Below are positions 1 to 6,980 of a DNA stretch of 64,000 bases, piece by piece. The position numbers and the translations under genes are program-made. The notes beneath the pieces were generated by a model, which did not search any database, was not told the DNA's origin, and worked only from the letters and a program-made list of their open reading frames with translations. The DNA comes from Streptomyces sp. YS415. GTDB taxonomy: Bacteria > Actinomycetota > Actinomycetes > Streptomycetales > Streptomycetaceae. How positions within the stretch are numbered: position 1 is the stretch's first letter; the number at the start of each line of letters is the position of its first letter. The DNA is taken from positions 1 to 64,000 of the forward strand of contig NZ_JAMJFL010000016.1 of assembly GCF_023544665.1 (NCBI RefSeq), in the 5' to 3' direction.

Positions 1-389
1 ACTTCCCATCCGGCCCCGATCCCCCATCGGTCCGAATGCGACCCGGCTTTTAACCCCCCGCACGGGCACTTAACCCTCGCACAAAACACTCACGCCCAAC
101 AAGGCACTCGGGCAACATCCGCACCGTTGAAAGAAAGTCAGAAACGGCGGCAACTCCCCTCACCCGCACCGGCTTTCGGCTTTGCCCCGCACCCCGTGTG
201 ATTCACGCACCCGCGCCGGAGCGCCACGCACGCTCCCGGCGCGCCGCACCGCGCGGTGCACTGTGAGCGGCCCCTCGGAAGGCCCCGCCCAGGACCGCGG
301 CTCCCGGGCGAACGGGCCGCCGACCCCGTTCCTCCCGCCCTCGGTCGGCGGCCCCGAGGGAGGCGGGCCCGGCCGGCGGCCCCTGGCCC
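1..389. other. Left-edge non-coding stretch
   Basis: I see no convincing gene here. The short open frames lack ribosome sites and a recognisable fold. The part nearest the toxin gene carries the terminator-like hairpin listed separately. The first ~180 bases are less GC-rich than the rest and may hold a promoter or 3' end of a gene outside the window, but nothing specific can be supported. Confidence 0.5.
314..354 (-). terminator. Hairpin downstream of the Fic/Doc-like toxin gene
   Basis: A perfect 12-bp stem (GGGCCGCCGACC at 314-325 pairs with 343-354) with a 17-nt loop lies 36 bases past the toxin stop codon. It has no T-run, which is usual for Streptomyces terminators. It probably ends the toxin-antitoxin transcript. 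Confidence 0.5.
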
Positions 390-767
390 TCAGATCTGCC
401 AGGACCGCAGCCGGTCCGCGGCGCCGAACACATCGGTCCGGCCGTCGATCAGATCCCGGGCGAGGTCGACCAGCGCGCCGTACGGCGGATCGATGCCGAC
501 GCCGCTGACGAACATGTACGCCACGGCCGTGGCGCAGGCGAAGCGGGCGTTGGCCGAGGGCAGCGGCCTGAGCAGGGCGAGGGTGTGCAGCAGCGCGGCC
601 GCCCGCCAGGCCGGGTCGGAGTTCACGCCGAGCTTCGGCGGGTCGACCCGGTGCCGTGCCACGGCCGCGACGAGTGCCGAGAAGTCGTTGATGACGGGCT
701 GGTCCGGCAGGACCTCCTCGTGCCGCTGGAGCAGCCAGGGCACGTCGATGTGGATGACGGATGCCAT
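390..767 (-). CDS. Fic/Doc-like toxin component with degenerate active site
   Basis: The 125-residue product has the size and layout of death-on-curing (Doc) toxins of the Fic fold, which phosphorylate or AMPylate targets such as EF-Tu. The start (HIDVPWLL) and the helical core (AAALLHTLALL then a hydrophobic AxAVAYMFV helix) match the family. The expected HPFxxGNxR motif reads RPLPSANAR: the catalytic His is replaced, while Asn and Arg remain. The protein may therefore be catalytically dead or use altered chemistry. Its ATG lies three bases after the stop of the antitoxin-like gene, so the pair is one operon with the antitoxin first. Confidence 0.62.
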   Translation of the reverse strand: MASVIHIDVPWLLQRHEEVLPDQPVINDFSALVAAVARHRVDPPKLGVNSDPAWRAAALLHTLALLRPLPSANARFACATAVAYMFVSGVGIDPPYGALVDLARDLIDGRTDVFGAADRLRSWQI

Positions 768-770
768 CGC

Positions 771-1016
771 TCAGGCGGCCCGCCCCTCGCCCTTGGCGGG
801 CGGTTCGTCCTCCGGGAAGGCCGCCGCGAACTCGTCGGCGTGCGAGGAGAAGAACCGGCGGAAGGCCTCCGCGCCCTCCTGGAGCGCCCGGTGCCGGGCG
901 ATGTCGGCCGCCGCGGCCTCCCGTACGAGCGCCTTCATCGACGTACCCCGCTCCTTGGCGATCTGCCGCAGATCCTCAAGTTCGCGGTCGCTGAACTCCA
1001 CGTTGAGAGCTGGCAT
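771..1016 (-). CDS. Antitoxin-like ribbon-helix-helix protein
   Basis: This is an 81-residue protein. Residues 1-45 have the MetJ/Arc-like pattern of a short strand (ALNVEFSD) followed by two helices (ELEDLRQIAKERG, SMKALVREAAAADI). The C-terminal tail is charged and Pro/Glu-rich, and would suit toxin binding. It precedes the Fic/Doc-like gene by three bases. A perfect palindrome 18-31 bp upstream of the ATG is a likely autoregulatory operator. The identity rests on fold pattern, size and operon position. Confidence 0.65.
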   Translation of the reverse strand: MPALNVEFSDRELEDLRQIAKERGTSMKALVREAAAADIARHRALQEGAEAFRRFFSSHADEFAAAFPEDEPPAKGEGRAA

Positions 1017-1033
1017 GACCCCACGGTACCGCG

Positions 1034-1047
1034 CGGGTACTTACCCG
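1034..1047. promoter_or_regulatory. Palindromic operator upstream of the toxin-antitoxin pair
   Basis: CGGGTACTTACCCG has 6-bp arms around a 2-bp spacer and sits just upstream of the antitoxin start codon. On the minus strand it lies next to an AT-rich TATTTACGG element that could be the -10 region. Ribbon-helix-helix antitoxins commonly repress their own promoter through such short palindromes. Confidence 0.45.
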
Positions 1048-1190
1048 TAAATACACCCAGGTCAGATGTGGTGTGCAACGGTACCGGGCAGGGCGCAGGA
1101 CGCCGTCCGGATTCCGCCGGTCCGCGGGCGGCCCCGGCGGCAGACTCGACAGGGCCACGGCACCGTACGGCACCGAGCGAGGAGGCACCC

Positions 1191-1913
1191 ATGACCCGCA
1201 CCGCCGACACCGTCCGACGCCGGGTCGCCGCCACCGACTGGGACGCGGTCACCGCCGAGCTGGACGTGCACGGCAGCGCGCCGACGGGACCGCTGCTGAC
1301 GCCCGACGAGTGCCGGGACCTGGCCGCGCTCTACGAGAAGCCGGAGCTGTTCCGGACCACCGTCGACATGGCACGCCACCGCTTCGGCTCGGGCGAGTAC
1401 CGCTACTTCACCCACGAGCCGCCCGCCCTCGTCGCCGCCCTGCGCGCCGCCCTCTACCCGCGCGTGCTGCCGGTCGCCCGCGACTGGGCCGCCCGCCTTG
1501 GCCGTCCGGCGCCCTGGCCGGACTCCCTGTCCGAGTGGCTGGAACGCTGCCACCGGGCGGGCCAGGACCGCTCGGCGCAGATCCTGCTGCGCTACACGCC
1601 GGGCGACTGGAACGCCCTGCACCGGGACGTCTTCGGCGAGCTGGTCTTCCCGCTGCAGGTCGTCGTGGGCCTCGACGCGTACGGGACCGACTACACGGGC
1701 GGGGAGTTCCTGATGGTGGAGCAGCGGCCGCGCGCCCAGTCCCGGGGCACCTCGACCGCGCTGCGGCAGGGCCACGGCCTGGTCTTCACGACCCGTGAGC
1801 GCCCGGTGCGCACCCGGCGCGGCTGGTCGGCGGGGGTGATGCGGCACGGGGTGAGCACCGTCCGCTCGGGTCGCCGGCACGCGCTCGGGGTCGTCTTCCA
1901 CGACGCGGCATGA
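1191..1913 (+). CDS. 2OG-Fe(II) oxygenase
   Basis: This 240-residue protein resembles the Streptomyces/proteobacterial 2-oxoglutarate/Fe(II) oxygenase family often annotated as 'oxygenase, catalysing oxidative methylation of damaged DNA'. The metal-binding HxD is seen in ALHRDVFGELVFPLQVV (about residues 143-145), and a distal His lies in MRHGVSTV with a following Arg-rich strand (RSGRRHALGVVFHD) that would hold 2OG. The start is the ATG preceded by GAGCGAGGAGG with about 6 nt spacing. It appears to be a single-gene unit. A DNA-repair role is inferred from the family name only; the substrate is unknown. Confidence 0.72.
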   Translation: MTRTADTVRRRVAATDWDAVTAELDVHGSAPTGPLLTPDECRDLAALYEKPELFRTTVDMARHRFGSGEYRYFTHEPPALVAALRAALYPRVLPVARDWAARLGRPAPWPDSLSEWLERCHRAGQDRSAQILLRYTPGDWNALHRDVFGELVFPLQVVVGLDAYGTDYTGGEFLMVEQRPRAQSRGTSTALRQGHGLVFTTRERPVRTRRGWSAGVMRHGVSTVRSGRRHALGVVFHDAA

Positions 1914-1940
1914 GAGCTGGGTCACATTACCCGGCCCAGG

Positions 1941-1968
1941 TGTCACAAACGGACCCCCTCATGGCCTC
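1941..1968 (+). promoter_or_regulatory. Candidate ECF41-type promoter
   Basis: TGTCACA at 1941-1947 matches the -35 motif I recall for ECF41 sigma factors. A CCTC tetramer follows at 1965-1968 after a 17-nt spacer, where CGTC would be expected. It lies 36 bp before the ECF41 start codon, which suits autoregulation. The -10 match is imperfect. Confidence 0.4.
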
Positions 1969-2003
1969 CCAGGGGTGAGCGCACCGCTGCGGAGGCCACC
2001 GTT

Positions 2004-2948
2004 ATGTCCGAGACACCCCTTCCCGAGACCGACGACCGGTTGGAGCAGGCGACCGGCGTCTTCGTCGACCATCGCGAGCTGCTGTTCGGCGTCGTCTACA
2101 ACGTCCTGGGCAGCGTCGCCGACACCGAGGACGTCCTCCAGGAGACCTGGCTGTCCTGGACCGCCCGGGGCGGCGGCGACCCGTTGGCCGGCATCGACAA
2201 TCCGCGGGCCTACCTCGTCCGCGTCGCCGTCAACCACGCCCTGCGCCGACGCGCCGCGATCAGCCGGCGCCAGGAGACCTACGTCGGCCCGTGGCTGCCC
2301 GAGCCGCTGGTCGCCTCCGACGACGGCGCGGACGACCCGGCGCTGCGGACCGAGTCCGTGTCCCTGGCGCTGCTGGTGGTGCTGGAGTCGCTGTCCCCGC
2401 TGGAGCGAGCGGTGTTCGTCCTGAACGAGGTGTTCGGCTACCCGCACACCGAGATCGCGGCCATCCTCGACCGCACACCGGCGGCGGTACGGCAGCTGGC
2501 CCGGCGCGCCCGCGCCCATGTGCACGCGCGGCGGCCGCTGTACCAGGCGCATCCGCGAGTGCGCAGGGAGGCGACGGAACGGTTCGTCCGGGCCGCGCTC
2601 GGCGGGGACATCGCCGCCCTGATGGAGATCCTCGCGCCGGACGTCACGGTGTGGTCGGACGGCGGCGGCAACCGTAAACCGTCGGGACTGCGCCCGGTGC
2701 ACGGCCGGGACAAGGTGGTCCGGCTGCTCACCGGTCACGGGGCACGGCCGGACGTGAGCGCGCTGCACGTGCGCTACCGGCGCGTCAACGGCGACGACGC
2801 GGCGGTGCTGTTCGAGGGCGACTCGCCGTTCGCCGTGATGGTCATGGACCTCACCCCCGAGGGCGACCGGATCTCGGGCGTCTACATCGTCAGCAACCCC
2901 GACAAGCTCACGCACGTCGAGCGGGGCGCAGCCGAGGAGGAGGCGTGA
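2004..2948 (+). CDS. ECF41-family RNA polymerase sigma factor with SnoaL-like extension
   Basis: This is a 314-residue extracytoplasmic-function sigma factor. Region 2 (residues ~17-90) includes the LGSVADTEDVLQETWLSW helix. Region 4 (~115-180) carries the HTH around YPHTEIAAILDRTPAAVRQLARRA. Residues ~195-305 form a SnoaL/NTF2-like domain ending in the NPDKL motif that typifies ECF41. In this group no anti-sigma protein is used; the fused domain itself both activates and restrains the factor. Its stop codon overlaps the start of the cytochrome b gene (TGATG), so the two are translationally coupled. ECF41 genes usually neighbour a carboxymuconolactone decarboxylase, oxidoreductase or epimerase gene, which is not the case here. 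Confidence 0.88.
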   Translation: MSETPLPETDDRLEQATGVFVDHRELLFGVVYNVLGSVADTEDVLQETWLSWTARGGGDPLAGIDNPRAYLVRVAVNHALRRRAAISRRQETYVGPWLPEPLVASDDGADDPALRTESVSLALLVVLESLSPLERAVFVLNEVFGYPHTEIAAILDRTPAAVRQLARRARAHVHARRPLYQAHPRVRREATERFVRAALGGDIAALMEILAPDVTVWSDGGGNRKPSGLRPVHGRDKVVRLLTGHGARPDVSALHVRYRRVNGDDAAVLFEGDSPFAVMVMDLTPEGDRISGVYIVSNPDKLTHVERGAAEEEA

Positions 2949-4417
2949 TGCGGGCGTCCCGCGGCGAACGCGTCGCCGACTGGTTCGACGGGCGCCTCGG
3001 CGTCCACGCGCTCGGCCGCAAGGACCTGCGCAAGGTCTTCCCCGACCACTGGTCGTTCCTGCTCGGGGAGATCTGCCTGTACAGCTTCGCGGTGCTGATC
3101 CTGACCGGCGTCTGGCTCACCTTCTTCTTCCACCCGTCCATGAACGAGGTGGTCTACCAGGGCAGTTACGTCCCGCTCAACGGTGTGCGCATGTCCGAGG
3201 CGTACGCCTCCACGCTCGACATCAGCTTCGAGGTGCGCGGCGGACTCCTCATCCGGCAGCTGCACCACTGGGCGGCGCTGGTCTTCGTGGCCGGGATGCT
3301 CACGCACATGATGCGGCACTTCTTCACCGGCTCGTACCGCAAACCCCGCGAGGTCAACTGGCTGTTCGGCTGGCTGCTGCTCTTCCTGGGCATGTTCGAG
3401 GGCCTGTTCGGCTACTCGCTCCCCGACGACCTGCTCTCCGGCACCGGGCTCCGGTTCGTCAACGGCGCCCTGCTGGCGGTGCCGATCGTGGGCACGTACC
3501 TGTCGATGTTCCTGTTCGGCGGGGAGTTCCCCGGTGACGACATCGTGGCCCGCTTCTACGCGCTGCACATCCTGGTGATCCCCGGCATCATGGCGGCCCT
3601 CGTCGTCGCGCACCTCGTGCTGGTCGTCTACCACAAGCACACCCAGTTCGCGGGCCCCGGCCGCACCGAACGCAACGTCGTCGGCACCCCGTTCATGCCG
3701 GTCTACCTGGCGAAGGCGGGCGGCTTCTTCTTCCTGGTCTTCGGCGCCCTCACCCTCCTCGCCGCGATCGCCACGGTCAACCCGGTGTGGGCGTACGGCC
3801 CGTTCCGCGCCGACCAGGTCTCCACCGGCGCCCAGCCCGACTGGTACCTGGGCTTCGCGGAGGGCCTGGTGCGCGTGATGCCGGGCTGGGAGATCAACCT
3901 GTGGGGACACACCCTGGTCCTCGGCGTCCTGATCCCGATCCTCGTCTTCCCGCTGCTGATGGTCCTGATCGGGATCTATCCGTTCCTGGAGTCCTGGATC
4001 ACGGGCGACAAGCACGAACACCACCTGCTCGACCGCCCCCGCAACCACCCGGTGCGCACCGGCCTCGGCGCGGCCTGGATCAGCGTCTACCTGATCCTCC
4101 TGGCCGGCGGCGGCAACGACATCGTGGCGACCCAGCTCCACCTGTCCATCAACACGGTGACCTGGGTGATCCGGATCGGGGTCCTCGTCCTCCCGGTGAC
4201 GGTCTTCGTCCTCACCCGCCGCATCTGCCTGGGCCTGCAGCAGCGGGACCGGGACCTGATCGCACACGGCCGCGAGACAGGCATCGTCACACGCCTCCCG
4301 CACGGCGAGTACGTCGAACTCCACGCACCCCTGGACCAGGCCCGCCTGCACACCCTGACGGCTCATGAACGGCCCCGGGAATTCGTCGAGCACGAGTCCC
4401 GGGCGGAGCTGCCCTAG
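2948..4417 (+). CDS. Orphan cytochrome b (QcrB-like) subunit
   Basis: The 489-residue membrane protein is a cytochrome bc1/b6f-type cytochrome b. After a short basic N-terminus come multiple transmembrane helices. Paired heme-ligand histidines appear in LHHWAALVFVAGMLTH and LHILVIPGIMAALVVAH (14 residues between the two His). The quinol-site PEWY motif is present as PDWY (QPDWYLGF), the form seen in actinobacterial QcrB. No Rieske (qcrA) or cytochrome c (qcrC) gene is nearby, so it is a paralog outside the main qcr operon. The ATG at 2948 overlaps the sigma-factor stop; a GTG one codon earlier is possible. GAGGAGG at 2936-2942 is the ribosome site. Confidence 0.88.
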   Translation: MRASRGERVADWFDGRLGVHALGRKDLRKVFPDHWSFLLGEICLYSFAVLILTGVWLTFFFHPSMNEVVYQGSYVPLNGVRMSEAYASTLDISFEVRGGLLIRQLHHWAALVFVAGMLTHMMRHFFTGSYRKPREVNWLFGWLLLFLGMFEGLFGYSLPDDLLSGTGLRFVNGALLAVPIVGTYLSMFLFGGEFPGDDIVARFYALHILVIPGIMAALVVAHLVLVVYHKHTQFAGPGRTERNVVGTPFMPVYLAKAGGFFFLVFGALTLLAAIATVNPVWAYGPFRADQVSTGAQPDWYLGFAEGLVRVMPGWEINLWGHTLVLGVLIPILVFPLLMVLIGIYPFLESWITGDKHEHHLLDRPRNHPVRTGLGAAWISVYLILLAGGGNDIVATQLHLSINTVTWVIRIGVLVLPVTVFVLTRRICLGLQQRDRDLIAHGRETGIVTRLPHGEYVELHAPLDQARLHTLTAHERPREFVEHESRAELP

Positions 4418-4554
4418 CACTCCCGCGCCCTGTTCGCCGATCCCCTTCCGTCAGCGACGGTGACCCCTAATCTTGTGTCACTGGCGGTACGAGCGAGTCG
4501 TCGCACAGGGCGAGGAAGCGCGCCCCCGGGCGGGGCGTCGGAGGGGGGCCTCCT

Positions 4555-6021
4555 TTGCGCGAGGAGATCGAGGACCGGATCCGGCGCGCCGCCGTGGACG
4601 TCCTGGTGGGCTGTGACGGTCTGCGTTCGACCGAGGACCGGGACCAGTTCCTCGACCTGGTCCTCGACCGGCTCGGCGGCAACGGCCGGCTCCCCCGCCA
4701 CTCCATCCCGCGCAAGCAGTACGTCGCCCTGCTGCTGTTCTGCATGAAGGACTCACCGGGCAGCCCCGTCCCCGACGGCCTGGCCTGTCTCGCCGCCACC
4801 CTGGACCTGCTGGACCCCGGCTCCGCGGAGGCCCTGCTGATGTCCCGGCTCTGCGACGAGTGGCGGGCCGCGCGCACGCTGCCGACCGAATACACCAGCT
4901 CCTGGGCCTTGTTGGGGGACTGCCTGGAGGCGCTCCGGCTGACCGACGACGAGCGCCGCCGCCTGCTGGCTCAGGCGACGCTGTCCCGATTACGCATCCC
5001 TCCCGAGCACTGCACCACCCCCTGGTCGGACTTCCTCTACCTGGTGGGCCAGAACACGGCACCGGGTCAGGTGCCGCCCTGGATGGCGTACCTGGACGAG
5101 GTCTCGGCCTGGATGGACACCCCGCACCGCCAGGAGATCCGGGCGATCAACCGGCATCGGGCCGTGCACTGGGAGCTGGCGGAGACCCTCGACCGCAGAC
5201 GCTACGGACGGCAGACGGAGCGACAGCCGCTCGTCCACGACGAGCACCTGGCCATCCGGATCATGCCGGCGCCCCTCGACGAGGGCCACTACACGGTGTC
5301 GTACTGGTTCCACTCCGACGCCCGGGGGCCGGACTTCGAGGGGCGGCGGGACGGCGCGGTGATCCCCTTCGCCGAGCTCCAGCGCACGGTCAGCGAGGTG
5401 ATCTCCGAGGTGGAGCGGGCCGAGGGGGACCGTCCGGGGCAGCTGCGTCTGGAGTTCGTGCTGCCGCTGGAGCTGATCAACCTGCCCGTCGAGTCCTGGC
5501 CCCTGGACGCCGCCGAGGATCCGCATCTGCCGCTCGGCATGACCTATCCGGCGGTGGTGATCCGCAGTCTGGACCGGCTGCTGGACCAGCGCTGGCACGG
5601 CTGGTGGCGGTTGCGCTGGCAGAAGCTGCGGCAGGAACCGCAGACCGGTTCCGTCTACATGAGCATCCCGAACACCGACCCCCAGGATCCGCCCCGGGTG
5701 GTGGCCGGCCTGCTGGACGAGGAGCATGTCGCGGCCGTCCTGAGCGAACCGCCCGAGGAGGGCCGCCCGCACGGCTGCCTGGAGTTCAGGACGGCACTGC
5801 GCACGGGCTATCCGGTGGTGGTGTGGCACCGCACCAGCGAGTCGACGACGGAGTTCCGCCAGGTGCTCAGCGAACTGTTCGCCGGTGGCTTCGCCGATCT
5901 GCTCCCCCGCATCACCCGTTTCCGCCGGCAGGCCGCCGCACTCGGCTCCGGCGCCCCGGAGCACCACATCGGCCGGCATCTCGCGGTGCTGTGGGACGAC
6001 CCCGACCGCAAACCGCTGTGA
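4555..6021 (+). CDS. VMAP-type protein with N-terminal effector-associated domain
   Basis: This 488-residue protein fits the vWA-MoxR-associated protein (VMAP) family of predicted NTP-dependent conflict systems. Residues ~1-100 form an alpha-helical effector-associated domain with the sequence LPRHSIPR. This resembles the C-terminal domain of the caspase-like protein encoded at 12914-14047, which has IPRHSRPR in the same place. Residues ~215-488 look like the VMAP C-terminal domain, with LEFVLPLELINLPVESWPL, YPAVVIRSLDRL, WRLRWQKL and the closing LWDDPDRKPL. The start is a TTG preceded by GGAGGGGGG; no better ATG/GTG fits the EAD. It is followed 26 bp later by a MoxR-like ATPase, as expected for the ternary system. 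Biochemical activity is unknown. Confidence 0.78.
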   Translation: MREEIEDRIRRAAVDVLVGCDGLRSTEDRDQFLDLVLDRLGGNGRLPRHSIPRKQYVALLLFCMKDSPGSPVPDGLACLAATLDLLDPGSAEALLMSRLCDEWRAARTLPTEYTSSWALLGDCLEALRLTDDERRRLLAQATLSRLRIPPEHCTTPWSDFLYLVGQNTAPGQVPPWMAYLDEVSAWMDTPHRQEIRAINRHRAVHWELAETLDRRRYGRQTERQPLVHDEHLAIRIMPAPLDEGHYTVSYWFHSDARGPDFEGRRDGAVIPFAELQRTVSEVISEVERAEGDRPGQLRLEFVLPLELINLPVESWPLDAAEDPHLPLGMTYPAVVIRSLDRLLDQRWHGWWRLRWQKLRQEPQTGSVYMSIPNTDPQDPPRVVAGLLDEEHVAAVLSEPPEEGRPHGCLEFRTALRTGYPVVVWHRTSESTTEFRQVLSELFAGGFADLLPRITRFRRQAAALGSGAPEHHIGRHLAVLWDDPDRKPL

Positions 6022-6047
6022 CCGCGCTGCGCAGAGAGGAAACGCCC

Positions 6048-6980
6048 ATGGACTCCTGGTCGCTGTACCGAGGCACCGGCATCCCGCTCGATCCGGCCGA
6101 CCGGGACCGCCGATGGCCCGACCCGCCGCCCTGGCGCACGTACACCGGCGGCCCCGACGAGCCACCGGCGCCGCCGGACGAGGCGGCCGCCCGGGTACTC
6201 GGAGCCACCGTCACCGCCCGGACGCCGAACCCCGACGAGGTGGCGGCGGTCAACACCGCGCTGCATCTGCGCCGCCCGCTGCTGGTCAGCGGCGAACCGG
6301 GCACCGGCAAGTCGGCGCTCGCCCACCGGATCGCCCGGGAACTCGGCCTGGGCGCGGTACTGCGCTGGCGCATCACCGGTGGCACGTCCCTCGCCGAGGC
6401 ACTGTACGGTCCGGCCGGGCCCGGCCCGGTACGCCTGGGGCCGCTGGGTACTGCTCTGCTCCCGCGCCGATTACCGCGCGTCGTCCTGGTCGACGACCTG
6501 GACCGGGGCGGCTTCGACCTCCCCGACGAGCTGCTGGCGGTCCTGCACGAAGGGGAGTTCACGATCCCGGGGCTCGCCGGCCACGACAGCGCCCTGGTGC
6601 ACACCTGTGAGCCGGGCGGTACCGCAACGGTCCGCGACGCACTCGTCCGATGCCACGAGCTGCCCCTGGTCGTCGTCACTACCGGCGGCGAGCGGGACCT
6701 GTCACCCTCCTTCGTGCGCCACTGCGTCCGGCTCGAGCTGCCCCCGACAACGCGGCAGGGGCTGGCCGAACTGGCCCGCACCCGATTCCCGGACGTGCCG
6801 GCCAAGCTGCTCGACGCCCTCCTCGACCACGCCGACCGGGAACCCGCCGGGGCCGACCGGTTCCTCGACGTCCTGCACCTCGTGCAGGAGGGTGCCCTCC
6901 GCACGAGCCGGGAAAGTGACGGGGAAGGGAGCGCGGCCCTCGACGCCTTGTGGCGTCGGGCCGCCATGGAGGGGCCATGA
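6048..6980 (+). CDS. MoxR-like AAA+ ATPase of the vWA-MoxR-VMAP system
   Basis: A 310-residue AAA+ ATPase. Residues 1-50 are a Pro-rich, probably disordered leader. Walker A is GEPGTGKS at 82-89, Walker B is VVLVDDLDR at about 145-153, and a sensor region reads TTGGERDLSPSFVRHC. An alpha-helical lid follows (LPAK-like LLDALLDHAD). MoxR ATPases remodel partner complexes, typically together with a vWA protein. Here the TGA overlaps the ATG of the vWA-like/NB-ARC gene (ATGA at 6977-6980), and the VMAP gene ends 26 bp upstream, so the three are one operon. The ribosome site is AGAGAGGAAA. Confidence 0.85.
   Translation: MDSWSLYRGTGIPLDPADRDRRWPDPPPWRTYTGGPDEPPAPPDEAAARVLGATVTARTPNPDEVAAVNTALHLRRPLLVSGEPGTGKSALAHRIARELGLGAVLRWRITGGTSLAEALYGPAGPGPVRLGPLGTALLPRRLPRVVLVDDLDRGGFDLPDELLAVLHEGEFTIPGLAGHDSALVHTCEPGGTATVRDALVRCHELPLVVVTTGGERDLSPSFVRHCVRLELPPTTRQGLAELARTRFPDVPAKLLDALLDHADREPAGADRFLDVLHLVQEGALRTSRESDGEGSAALDALWRRAAMEGP

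Noticed and set aside
2882..4420. Long open frame (about 510 codons) on the minus strand opposite the cytochrome b gene
   Set aside because: Its product is Asp/Glu/Gln/His-rich with no fold, and the plus strand carries clear cytochrome b motifs. It is a by-product of high GC in the third codon position.
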